Shown piece by piece: positions 35,390-43,175 of a stretch of DNA of 64,000 nt. The notes under the pieces were generated by a model. The model saw nothing but the letters and a program-made list of their open reading frames with translations, did no database searches and had not been told where the DNA came from. The stretch comes from Cupriavidus sp. P-10 (GTDB taxonomy: Bacteria > Pseudomonadota > Gammaproteobacteria > Burkholderiales > Burkholderiaceae): assembly GCF_003402535.2 (NCBI RefSeq), contig NZ_AP025172.1, forward strand, positions 992,001-1,056,000. The letters run 5' to 3'. The position numbers and the translations under genes were made by a program. The number at the start of each line of letters is the position of its first letter. Positions within the stretch are counted from its first letter, which is position 1.

Positions 35390-35527
35390 GTGTCCAGCAA
35401 AGGGAGATTCGGCGTCGGTCTGCTTCAAGCAGTATTGCTACGCGCGATCTCACTGCTTCACCGCGACCCCGAACAGGTTGTCTTGTCCATGCAGCGGCAA
35501 GGCATCGTTGGCAAGCGACTCGGCTAG
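35390..35527 (+). CDS. Short orphan open frame, possibly a gene fragment
   Basis: 45 residues from GTG 35390 to TAG 35527. LLQAVLLRAISLLHRDPEQV is amphipathic and looks protein-like, but no family or ribosome site is evident. It may be the tail of a lost gene. Confidence 0.2.
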   Translation: MSSKGRFGVGLLQAVLLRAISLLHRDPEQVVLSMQRQGIVGKRLG

Positions 35528-35529
35528 GC

Positions 35530-35883
35530 CTACCAAAACGGCGTGCGCTTATCGACGTGGATCACCGGAGGCCGTCCCGCCCGGACGGCTTTATCGGTAA
35601 GCTGGTCAACGCGAAAAAACGCCGCCGACTGACCTGCCGTTACTGCGCGGCGCAGCCAGCTTGGCATCTCGCCAACGCCATCCCAAGTCTCGCCGGCAGC
35701 GTTGCGGTAGCAGACCACGATGGGTCCTTCGTTGCGAAAGCAACCCGCCGCACGCAGATCCTCCAAAGAGAGGCCATGTCGCACCATCCTGATACGGATC
35801 CAGCGGATGGCGTCAGCGCGTTCAATTGCTGATCGCATTCCTTGTGAGAATGGTTGGATCGTGGTTTTGGCGTCCGCACTCAC
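35530..35883 (-). CDS. Divergent small H-NS-like protein
   Basis: 117 residues from GTG 35883 with AGGAAAAGGA ahead. IERADAIRWIRIRMVRHGLS matches the N-terminal helix of the small H-NS-like genes in this window. CYRNAAGETWDGVGEMPSWL is their C-terminal domain, again with GVGEM in place of the RGR grip. It has no Pro-rich linker but an extra C-terminal tail of about 25 residues. A complete, more distant paralogue. Confidence 0.65.
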   Translation of the reverse strand: MSADAKTTIQPFSQGMRSAIERADAIRWIRIRMVRHGLSLEDLRAAGCFRNEGPIVVCYRNAAGETWDGVGEMPSWLRRAVTAGQSAAFFRVDQLTDKAVRAGRPPVIHVDKRTPFW

Positions 35884-36011
35884 TCCTTTTCCTCGCTCGG
35901 CGGCTGATAGTTATTAGTGATGGTGCCAAACCGATGACCTTCCTCGCTCAGCAGGCGAGCCCATGCCGCTTTCGTCATGACATATCCGACTGTGTCGGAT
36001 CCGCTACTTAC

Positions 36012-36300
36012 TCAGCAGTCCCAAATATATGCGACAGATGGGACATCGAAGAATGATCGAACCAGGCTCCGCTTTCTCTGCAGGCCGCGCAGTTGTTGCT
36101 CGACGCGAATCTCCAACTTCTCGCCGGCGCGCAGCGGGTTGCGCGCCACGCCGGTGCGCTTGATGTGACTCCACACCAGCTCGTCCGGACTGAGGTCCGG
36201 TGCGTAGCCTGGCAGGAAGTGCAACGTCAATCTGCCGCCAGTGGATTCGACGTATTCGCGCACGCTTTCCTTCTTATGGGCCGGCAAGCCGTCAATTTTT
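36012..36300 (-). pseudogene. IS630-family transposase, C-terminal fragment
   Basis: KIDGLPAHKKESVREYVES, then LHFLPGYAPDLSPDELVWSH, is the second half of the IS630 DDE domain (Asp ... Pro-Asp-x-x-Pro-x-Glu). The upstream two-thirds are missing; the frame breaks at about 36300 where a different gene begins. Confidence 0.75.
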
Positions 36301-36303
36301 CAC

Positions 36304-36750
36304 TATTTCGACCGCCGGACACACCGCGCGCATGCCGCGCAACTCGACTCGTTCCTCAGCGGGCTGGCACGGATGACAGACGAAGAGATTGCCGAGCTCG
36401 TTGTCTTTGCAACGCATGTACGCCACGGGCTAGAAGCTGCAGGAATGATGGTACTCGACCTGTTCACGCTGATGGTCAAGAAGCCTGGCGCCGAAACCCA
36501 ACTGACGGCGCTTGCCATCAACCTGCAGAAGCAGGGGAAAACCACCGCCTATGCGGCCACGGCGGTCTGGGTGCACTCGCTGCGCGCCGCTAGCCGTCAA
36601 GCCCTTCGGGCTCCGGTAGCCCGGATTTGGCAGGAATTGCGTCGTGGCTTCCCTCACATTGCCCAGGCCAGGGAAAGAATCCACGCTCGGGTTGGTACGG
36701 ACGTGGAGATCTCAGACGCTACAGCCTTGCCGCTTGGTCTCGCGGCCTGA
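36304..36750 (+). CDS. Hypothetical helical protein, 5' truncated
   Basis: The frame runs from the IS630 breakpoint to a stop at 36748-36750, about 148 residues. ARMTDEEIAELVVFATHVRHGLEAAG and the rest are strongly helical. No family recognised. Since the frame is open straight through the breakpoint, the original N-terminus was probably removed by the IS630-related event; an internal ATG at 36373 could restart it. Confidence 0.45.
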   Translation, partial: YFDRRTHRAHAAQLDSFLSGLARMTDEEIAELVVFATHVRHGLEAAGMMVLDLFTLMVKKPGAETQLTALAINLQKQGKTTAYAATAVWVHSLRAASRQALRAPVARIWQELRRGFPHIAQARERIHARVGTDVEISDATALPLGLAA

Positions 36751-36807
36751 TTTGGCGACGGCCCAGCGAACTGAAAAAGCAAAGGGCTGCACGTCATAGC
36801 ATCAGCG

Positions 36808-37185
36808 TCAGGCTTTTGAGCATTGCCTAAGATAGCCAATGGCATCGTTGAATCCACGGACTGCACGCCGATAGTTGTCGGAGAACTCGTCGACATCCGG
36901 AGCATCCCGTGCGCGCCTGGCACGTGTGGCGGCATTATCGAGCTCCGAATAGGCGCTGGGACAATTGATATCACTAGCGGCCATCGCCGCGTCCTCAAGG
37001 GCATTTTTGGCACGACGGGCGTTGTCTTTGGCCTCCTCAAAATCACTGCTCTTGGCGATTCGATCCAATCGCGATCGGGCTTCGTCCAACGCAAAGCGCA
37101 ATGTGTTCCAGTCTGCGTGGCAGGCTGGCGCCGCCATAGCGACAGCACATGCCACCGTGATTGCTCTCCAGTAAATTGAGCTCAT
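36808..37185 (-). CDS. Small periplasmic protein, hypothetical
   Basis: 125 residues from ATG 37185 (GGAGG ahead). A Sec signal ends at about residue 24 (TVACAVAMAAPACHA). The mature part is helical and rich in Arg, Asp and Ala (ARSRLDRIAKSSDFEEAKDN). Two Cys remain (INCPSAYSEL and LRQCSKA) and could form a disulphide. No family recognised. Confidence 0.6.
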   Translation of the reverse strand: MSSIYWRAITVACAVAMAAPACHADWNTLRFALDEARSRLDRIAKSSDFEEAKDNARRAKNALEDAAMAASDINCPSAYSELDNAATRARRARDAPDVDEFSDNYRRAVRGFNDAIGYLRQCSKA

Positions 37186-37249
37186 TTTCGCCTCCATCGG
37201 AAATTTGTCCGCGATGGTCTCGGCCGGTACTACGTTCGAGACCGACAAC

Positions 37250-37271
37250 AAAAAGCCCGCCGAGGCGGGCT
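37250..37271 (-). terminator. Terminator of the kinase-partner operon
   Basis: AGCCCGC (37254-37260) pairs with GCGGGCT (37265-37271). On the minus strand the stem is followed by TTTTTGTTGT. It stands about 20 bases after the stop at 37290. Confidence 0.75.
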
Positions 37272-37289
37272 ATTGGTCATTGGGAACGG

Positions 37290-38129
37290 TTATGCGAGCC
37301 AACTCTTGAGCTGGCCTGCCAGAGCTTCGGGTCGCGTATCGGAATATGAAGCGACCCCCATATCCTGCACTTCCTCGAGCAACTGGCCCGTCTTCTTCGC
37401 AATCGCACCATCGACCGGGGTTTCCGGATCAGGTAGAACAACAAATAGCGCGGGGGGCGCAACGTGTCGCTGAGTAAGATTGTGGGCGACTAGAACATCT
37501 TTGATCGACTTGTAAATGTGACGCTCAACAGTCTGCATGCTGGAATATCGAGCCGAAAGGATATTTCCGAAGCTCGTCCCATTGTCGAGTCCGACATGCA
37601 ATTTCCTTGAGCCGACAGTCAACTCACGATTAGGCACAAATATCTTGCGCGGCAAGGACTCTAAGGCCTTTCGCATCTCCATGTACGCCCAGTCATCATC
37701 CATTGGCGACTCACGCGGCGCGGTATCAACCCACAGAGCGCCGGCATGGCGTTTAAGCAGGCTTGTCAGTTCCTTCTCGACGTGATCCGTAGCGAGGTAG
37801 CCGCAAGCCACCACCCTGATATGCGGCGTACCCGTTGAAACCCTCGCGAGTCCTTCCCTGAAGCTCGCGCCAATGGCAGCCTCAGCACCCGACACCAAGT
37901 CACGAATGTCCATTCCGCTGAGAGCATCACCGTATAGGCTGGAAAGCTTGTTGAATGCCGGGAGCCATCTAAGCAATGGACGCTCGTCGCCCTTAATCGC
38001 CGCCGCAACACCTATGACGAAGTCTTGCTGGCTACCGAGGTCTGGACGAAAAAACAGGGTCGCCCACTCTCCAGTGAAGACTGGTTCGCGCACCGCCGCC
38101 GCTCGCGAAATAAGAAGAGAGAGGTCCAT
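37290..38129 (-). CDS. Unknown protein coupled to a HipA-like kinase
   Basis: 279 residues from ATG 38129, which overlaps the stop of the kinase-like gene (TAATG). Readable features: a first half with helices (GWATLFF-type aromatic segment, FVIGVAAAIKGDERPLLRWL) and a second half with alternating strands (HIRVVACGYL, PALFVVLPDPETPVDGAIAK). No signal, no membrane segment, no recognised family. The tight coupling implies it works with, or is a substrate of, the kinase-like protein. Confidence 0.6.
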   Translation of the reverse strand: MDLSLLISRAAAVREPVFTGEWATLFFRPDLGSQQDFVIGVAAAIKGDERPLLRWLPAFNKLSSLYGDALSGMDIRDLVSGAEAAIGASFREGLARVSTGTPHIRVVACGYLATDHVEKELTSLLKRHAGALWVDTAPRESPMDDDWAYMEMRKALESLPRKIFVPNRELTVGSRKLHVGLDNGTSFGNILSARYSSMQTVERHIYKSIKDVLVAHNLTQRHVAPPALFVVLPDPETPVDGAIAKKTGQLLEEVQDMGVASYSDTRPEALAGQLKSWLA

Positions 38130-39022
38130 TAGAGTAGGCGCCCGCATGCGTGCGCAAGCGTACCGTTGCTGGCTCGCGCGCTCATGTATTCAACGATTGT
38201 GTCAATTTGCGCCGGGCCCAGGAGTCCTGCCAAGTCGCCTCGCACCCGCTCCGACACCGCCGGCCAAACGTCCTGTGTCGCCATGCCCTCTTGTAGCACA
38301 GACGTGTACCATGATGAGAGTTGCGAAGGTGTCAATTCCCTCCGCGCCATCAAATTAAGTTGATTCAGCGCCATCTCATCTGGCCACGAGGTGTGCCAGC
38401 AGGGGCCTCCTCCCACTGAGCCTTGGTCGATCGCCATGTACTTCATATCGTCCAGGTATAGGAAGTTGGCATCACTGCGATCGCTATTACCTGTGACATG
38501 GTCGACGCCAGTGAGGACGTGCGCGAACTTGCTCTTGAAGAAGGCTGCTAGCTGACTCTGATTGAAACTGGCTAGGCGACGCAAGAAGCGAAACGGCTTG
38601 GCGTTCTGCACAAACGTCGCGGCCCAACATACAGCCAAGCCAGCGCCCTTGTCGACGTATGCCGTGAGGTCGGCACCAAAGGTTGGCAGCATCCCCTGAG
38701 GCAGCAAGATGACGCCTCCCCTAGCCGGTTGGGAAACGCCCCGTATTGCATTCGCCGTGAAGCCAATGGCTTCGTTTGCCACCCCGCACGAGTCAGCGGG
38801 GTAAAGCTTGATCACCGTATCTTCCGGCTCACTTGCCCCAGGCCACAGAACTCGCCCCACGAAGACAGGCTGAGCACCAGTCGCGTGGACAGCATCGTGG
38901 TCGTTGATCCAGGCCGAGAATCCGCAATACGCATCGGCGTGCAGAACGCTAATCAAAGCCACTCCTATCAGAACGCATCGGTCCGACAGGCAGCGACCGA
39001 TCAGATGTTGTGCATTAGGCAC
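38129..39022 (-). CDS. HipA-like/PI-kinase-like protein
   Basis: 297 residues from a GTG at 39022. Motifs in HipA order: Lys72 in TVIKLYPA (ATP), Glu84 in VANEAIGF, the catalytic loop TGNSDRSDANFLY (Asp181, Asn186) and Asp199 in MAIDQG (metal). HipA proteins phosphorylate a translation factor or related target. No HipB-type HTH partner is present; instead an unknown protein is coupled downstream. The hydrophobic stretch at residues 16-30 could be a signal or just a core strand. The call rests on motif order only. Confidence 0.55.
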   Translation of the reverse strand: MPNAQHLIGRCLSDRCVLIGVALISVLHADAYCGFSAWINDHDAVHATGAQPVFVGRVLWPGASEPEDTVIKLYPADSCGVANEAIGFTANAIRGVSQPARGGVILLPQGMLPTFGADLTAYVDKGAGLAVCWAATFVQNAKPFRFLRRLASFNQSQLAAFFKSKFAHVLTGVDHVTGNSDRSDANFLYLDDMKYMAIDQGSVGGGPCWHTSWPDEMALNQLNLMARRELTPSQLSSWYTSVLQEGMATQDVWPAVSERVRGDLAGLLGPAQIDTIVEYMSARASNGTLAHACGRLL

Positions 39023-39393
39023 TCATTGGGTTTGATGGCATATTGTCGTCGCTTGCCAACGCTGGCGCAAGAAAGGATTGCTGAACGTGTCAAGCAGCAC
39101 CGAAAGCACCAGGACCCCTCGAGCGCTCGCCTTATATCTAAAACTTGCAGTTAGACAGATTCATCATAACTGGAGTGCGTATGATAGCGGATTGGGCGTA
39201 TCAGGTCGCGGGCCAAGTACGATAACCCCATCTAAGCCGGTCGCCGGGGCGGAAGTCCCGGCGTACAGGTTTTCCGGAAATTGCCGCCATATTGATAAGA
39301 AGTGCTATTTCCTGCAGACCAAGGGCGACCGCCACTACCAGGGCACCACCTTCCGGGCGCCGGCCTCAACGGCCAGCGCGAACTGACCCGCAC
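39023..39393. other. Gap with a solo transposon-end repeat
   Basis: About 370 bases with no gene I can support. It includes the 100-bp repeat at 39113-39215 also found at the right end of the Tn3-family element. The remaining bases before cpoB show nothing recognisable. Confidence 0.5.
39113..39215 (+). repeat. Solo copy of the Tn3-type right-end repeat
   Basis: CTCGAGCGCTCGCCTTATAT through to ATTGGGCGTATC matches 46526-46612 with few changes and in the same orientation. It lacks tnpA beside it and is therefore a remnant of another copy of the element. Confidence 0.7.
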
Positions 39394-40152
39394 TTACTTC
39401 AGCGTCTTCAACCGGTTGTTCGCCGCACGCGCGCCTTCGGTACCTGGATACGTGGCCACCACCTGTTCCAGCGTTTTGCGCGCAGCCGCCTTCTGGCCGG
39501 ACTCGAGCTGATTATTGGCCACCGCGATCATGGCGTCCGGCACCTTGGGATGCGTCGGGTTGGCATGGATCATTTTCTGCAGCACCCAGGTGGACCCCTT
39601 GTAGTCGCGCTGCGCGTAGAGCGAGTTGCCGAGCCAGTACTGCGCCAGCGGCAGGTACGGGCTCTGCGGATATTTCTTGATAAACGACGAGAGCGAATTC
39701 CCGGCGCTCTTGAAGTCGCCCGCCTGGAAATGCTTGAGCGCGGCGTCGTATTCGGGCTTCTCGCCCGGCGGCGACGTGCCCTGGCGGTCTTCGCCCGAAG
39801 CGTGCTGCGGCTCGAACTTCTTCAGGCGCGCATCCAGGTCGGCGTAATAGTCCTTCTGCTGCTTCTGCAGCGTCGCCACCGTGTTCTGCAGCACTTCGTT
39901 CTGGCCGCGTAGTCGCGCGACTTCCTGGCGTAGGCCTTCGAGCTGGTTCTGCAGGTCGAGTGTGGTGCGGCTGTTCTGCTCAATGCGCTGGGTAGCCGTC
40001 GCCTGGAAGCTGTTGAACTGTTCGCGCAGGTTGATGACCGTTTTGCGCGCCTGCTCATCGTCGAATACGCCGGCGTGTGCCTGCGTGGGTGGCAGCATAC
40101 CGCCGCTCGCCATGGCGGCGAGCCACACCAGGGTAAAAACGCGTACTTTCAT
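39394..40152 (-). CDS. cpoB: CpoB/YbgF-like periplasmic protein, second copy outside tol-pal
   Basis: 252 residues from ATG 40152. Sec signal (MKVRVFTLVWLAAM, cut near AHA), then a trimerising coiled coil (IEQNSRTTLDLQNQLEGLRQ), then TPR repeats from residue about 130 (YDAALKHFQAGDFKSAGNSL, YKGSTWVLQKMIHANPTHPK, AARKTLEQVVATYPGTEGAR). This is the full CpoB layout. CpoB normally sits behind pal and coordinates outer-membrane constriction. Here no tol or pal gene is near; instead it ends an H-NS/kfrA cassette. It appears intact. Confidence 0.85.
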   Translation of the reverse strand: MKVRVFTLVWLAAMASGGMLPPTQAHAGVFDDEQARKTVINLREQFNSFQATATQRIEQNSRTTLDLQNQLEGLRQEVARLRGQNEVLQNTVATLQKQQKDYYADLDARLKKFEPQHASGEDRQGTSPPGEKPEYDAALKHFQAGDFKSAGNSLSSFIKKYPQSPYLPLAQYWLGNSLYAQRDYKGSTWVLQKMIHANPTHPKVPDAMIAVANNQLESGQKAAARKTLEQVVATYPGTEGARAANNRLKTLK

Positions 40153-40228
40153 GGATGGGCGTCGTTGGTTGTGTCGGTGAGCGCTCGTCAGATCGCCGTT
40201 GGTCTGAGGGCCAAATGCATCGGCGGGC

Positions 40229-40495
40229 CTATCCCGCCCGGAAAAACTCGACGCTCTGCCCCGCATTGACGGCCCGCTTGAGCCACGACGGCATCTCGCC
40301 CTGCCCGTCCCAGGTCAGCCCTTCCGCGTTGCGGTAGCAGACCACCGGAGGCGGAGGCGGCGGTGGGGGTGGCTCGGGTGGGGGCGGAGGCGCGAAGCAC
40401 CCCGCCGCGTCGAGCTCTTCCAAGGTGAGCCCGTAGTCGTCCATCTGCGCCTGGATCCAGCGGATCGCGTCCGCCCGCTCAGTTTTTGCTGTCAT
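40229..40495 (-). CDS. Small H-NS-like protein with Pro-rich linker
   Basis: 88 residues from ATG 40495. The N-terminal helix (ERADAIRWIQAQMDDYGLTL) resembles the linker helix of H-NS paralogues. A proline run links it to a C-terminal domain CYRNAEGLTWDGQGEMPSWL then KRAVNAGQSVEFF. H-NS proteins have RGR or QGR at the GQGEM position, so DNA-minor-groove binding is doubtful. The ATG lies inside the kfrA tail (another frame), overlapping it by 17 bases. It might poison or modify larger H-NS proteins; that is inference. Confidence 0.7.
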   Translation of the reverse strand: MTAKTERADAIRWIQAQMDDYGLTLEELDAAGCFAPPPPPEPPPPPPPPPVVCYRNAEGLTWDGQGEMPSWLKRAVNAGQSVEFFRAG

Positions 40496-40560
40496 CGCTG
40501 CCGTCACTGCTGTCGTTGCCTTCGTCCTGGTTGCCAGGCAGCGCCGCCGCCCCCGGCTCG
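40479..40560 (-). pseudogene. KfrA C-terminal tail remnant
   Basis: The minus strand reads PGAAALPGNQDEGNDSSDGS then DDSKN and stop, the same tail as the kfrA-like gene at 41923. Only this tail stands between the AT-hook gene and the small H-NS-like gene, as a scar of a cassette deletion. Confidence 0.65.
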
Positions 40561-40670
40561 TTGCACAGCTCTTCCCCTTGGTCTTCCTGCGCAGTGGTCG
40601 CCGAACTTCCGGCCTGCCGAGTTTGCTAGTCAGAAGGGGGGCGGACCGGCCGCGCCCGCCAACCTGTCGT

Positions 40671-41705
40671 TCAGTACAAGAGATCGATGAGGAAGCGCTC
40701 GGGCTTCTTGCCAATCCACGCGGGAGCCCGACCGCGCCCTGACCAGGTCTGGCCCGTCTTGGGGTTGCGGTACCTCGGGAGCGGCGCGGCCTTCGTCTTG
40801 GTCGGGACAGCGCGGGCAGCGGGCTCAACACTGGGCTGGCCCGCAATGTCCTCAATGCTGAGGTCGTACTCCTGCATCCACTGCCGAATCTCCTCCACGA
40901 CCTTTGGCACTTCCGCGGCTCGCAACTGCTCAAGTTGCGCATTGACAGATGCCAGTTGAGCGAGCAGTGAGGATTGGGACGGGCGTTGGGTTGCGGTAGG
41001 CGCCTTTTGCTCCTGTCGCGGCTTCCGGGTTCGCGTCTTCTGAGTCGGCGCTTCCGGGGCAGCCTCCACTCCAGGCAGTGCTCTCTGCTTCGGCCCGCGC
41101 TTCCGGGTTGGGGTCTCCGTGACTTCCGGAGCGGCAACTTCAGCTAGGATTTTCGGCTTCCGACCGCGCTTCGGGGCCCGCGTCTCTCCTGGCGTAGCTT
41201 CCGCAGCTGGGGCGTAACGCGGTACTACCGGGGCGGCCGTTTCGGTCAGTTCGCCCTGGGCGGCAGCTTCCATCGGTTCGTCCGTGGCCAGGACTTCAAC
41301 CGCAGCTTCGGCCACGGCTTCAGTGGTCGCTTCCGAGGGCATGGCTTCAATGGGCGCTTCCGGCGCGTCAGATTCAGTCAACGCTTCCGCTGCAGCGGTG
41401 GCTTCTATCGATGCTTCCGGTGCCACGTCTTCCGTTGAAGCGTCCGGGGCTGTGTAAGGCCGCCGGCGCCGATATGACACCGTCGCCGTCGGGCCGCTAT
41501 CCCGGCTTGTGGACCAGAAGTCCAAGCGTCGGGTCTGAGTGTCAACGCTGACACGACCGACGCCTGCACCACTGGCTTCACCACTGACGGGATCCGCGTC
41601 GCGCATCGCCTCAGCGATGGGAAGCTCCATCTGACGTCCGTCCGTCGCATTGCTCGCGACAACGGGTTCAACCACTTGCTTCGGGGCCAATTCGTTCTCC
41701 TTCAT
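40671..41705 (-). CDS. H-NS-family nucleoid protein with AT-hook linker (short form)
   Basis: 344 residues from ATG 41705; the frame is open for 38 further codons and the text just upstream (EASAPAVTS) is conserved in the second copy, so the true start may lie further up. The centre is a Glu/Ala/Pro-rich linker with one perfect AT-hook (APKRGRKPK) and two weaker ones (RKRGPKQ, RTRKPRQ). The C-terminus is an H-NS domain: a helix EEIRQWMQEYDLSIEDIAG and RYRNPKTGQTWSGRGRAPAW, with the RGR grip intact. Probably a DNA-bridging or silencing protein of the accessory region. The second copy at 59429 has eight hooks. Confidence 0.82.
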   Translation of the reverse strand: MKENELAPKQVVEPVVASNATDGRQMELPIAEAMRDADPVSGEASGAGVGRVSVDTQTRRLDFWSTSRDSGPTATVSYRRRRPYTAPDASTEDVAPEASIEATAAAEALTESDAPEAPIEAMPSEATTEAVAEAAVEVLATDEPMEAAAQGELTETAAPVVPRYAPAAEATPGETRAPKRGRKPKILAEVAAPEVTETPTRKRGPKQRALPGVEAAPEAPTQKTRTRKPRQEQKAPTATQRPSQSSLLAQLASVNAQLEQLRAAEVPKVVEEIRQWMQEYDLSIEDIAGQPSVEPAARAVPTKTKAAPLPRYRNPKTGQTWSGRGRAPAWIGKKPERFLIDLLY

Positions 41706-41902
41706 CGAAGTCACTGCAGGTGCAGACGCTTCCTTATCCCATGGACGATGAGACCTTGTCTCTTGCGTGTCGTTCGCTCTCGCCTGCGCCAAGCCTTCCT
41801 TACGACTTCTCGCGCCCAATCAACGCCGTACAACGTCGGGACCTTTCTGCCGACTCGTCGTATTCGACGTCTTCGGTCCCGGCGTAATAGAGAGACTGGA
41901 TG

Positions 41903-41939
41903 AGCGGATCGCGTCCGCCCGCTCAGTTTTTGCTGTCAT
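41903..41939 (-). pseudogene. Remnant of the small H-NS-like gene (N-terminus)
   Basis: MTAKTERADAIR is kept exactly, overlapping the end of kfrA as in the other cassettes, then the text changes at once. About 12 codons remain. Confidence 0.55.
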
Positions 41940-43040
41940 CGCTGCCGTCACTGCTGTCGTTGCCATCGTCCTGATTGCCAGGCAGCGCCGCCGCCTCCTG
42001 CCCGTTGCCCGGCTCTTTCCCGTGGTCTTCCGGCGCGGTCGCCGGCGGACTGCCGGCCTTGCGCCGCCGCCCACCACCACTCTCCCCCCGCCGCTCGGGC
42101 GGCCCCATCCGCAATTCTGCCAGCAGCTGGCGCGCCAGCGCCGCTTCCGCTTCGGCTCGCTCGGCCCGGCGCTGCGCCGCGGCGAGTTCCGCCTGCACGG
42201 TGTCCAGGTCGCCCGCCGCCTTGCGCTGCGCCTGCTCGGTGGCCGCGAGCCGCTCGGCCAGCGCCACGGCCTGCGCTTCCAGCTTCGCGCGGCCCTCCGC
42301 CTGCGCCACCGCGGCATCGCGCGCCTCGCTGCGTGTCGCCGCCAGTTCGGCGCGCAGGTCGTCGGCCGTGCGCTCGCTCTTCTGACGCGCGGTGCGCTCC
42401 TGGTCGAGTTCGCGCAAGCTGCGCCGCTCGCTGGCTTCGGCGCGTTCCTGCGCCAGCGTCACCGCCTCGCGCGCTCGCTCCAGCTCCGCCGAGAATTGGG
42501 TACGCAGTTCCGCCAGTTGCCGGCCCGCGGCCTCCAGTTCCGCCCGCCCCGCATCCAGCCGGGCCTGGGTCGCCGCGTGCCCCTGCCGCTCCGCGGCCAG
42601 CGTCGCCTGACCCTCCCCGATGGTTTGGCGCGCGGTGTCCAGTTGCGCGACGAGCGCCGCAGCGTCCTCGCGCGCCAGCGCGGTCTCGGCGTGCGCGGCA
42701 TCGCGCTCGGCCTCAGCAGCGCTGGCGGCGGCGCGCGCCTCCGCGCGCAACGTGGCCAGTTCGGCGGACGCGGCCTCGTTGGCCGACTGCCAGATGGTCT
42801 GGACCGCCCCGGCCGCAATGTCCTTCAACGCCTCCGGCAAGTCGGGATGGTCGATGGTGACGCGCGTACGGCCGCGCAGCTCCTGCCAGAACGCCTGCAA
42901 CACCTCGGCGGGCGTGCCCATGCTGCCCTTGCGCACCAGGCTGTAGAGCTTGTTGGCGGTGGGCGTGACGCCGTAACGGAAGAACAGCAGGCCGCAGACC
43001 TCGCGGTAGAGCGCGCGGGTCTCGGGGAAGGCCCCTAACA
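41923..43040 (-). CDS. KfrA-like DNA-binding coiled-coil protein, N-terminus cut by a transposon
   Basis: About 370 residues. GAFPETRALYREVCGLLFFR then YGVTPTANKLYSLVRKGSMG and EVLQAFWQELRGR is the KfrA N-terminal DNA-binding domain of plasmid maintenance proteins. A long Ala/Glu/Arg-rich coiled coil fills residues about 90-320, followed by an acidic tail. The first codons are missing: the reading frame enters the left inverted repeat of the Tn3-family element, where a TTG (43053) could serve as a start. The stop overlaps the start of a small H-NS-like gene. Suggests plasmid or chromid ancestry. Confidence 0.75.
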
Positions 43041-43080
43041 AAGATACGCCCAAACCGCTATCATAAGCCTTATGGTTATA
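43041..43080 (+). repeat. Left inverted repeat of the Tn3-family element
   Basis: AAGATACGCCCAAACCGCTA followed by TCATAAGCCTTATGGTTATA. It is the reverse complement, with a few changes, of the right repeat at 46576-46614. Confidence 0.65.
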
Positions 43081-43175
43081 TAGATGGCGGCGCTAATAAC
43101 TTGCAGAAATAAGCACGGAACTGTCACCTGCCCCAGCTAGGCTGGCCGGCCTTTCAGCGATTGTCGAGATCCTGT

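Noticed and set aside
36012..36300. IS630 transposase considered as complete
   Set aside because: Only the second half of the DDE domain remains; the frame breaks at 36300.
41767..43038. A 423-codon + strand frame opposite kfrA
   Set aside because: Arg/Leu-rich shadow of the Ala/Glu coiled-coil gene on the minus strand.
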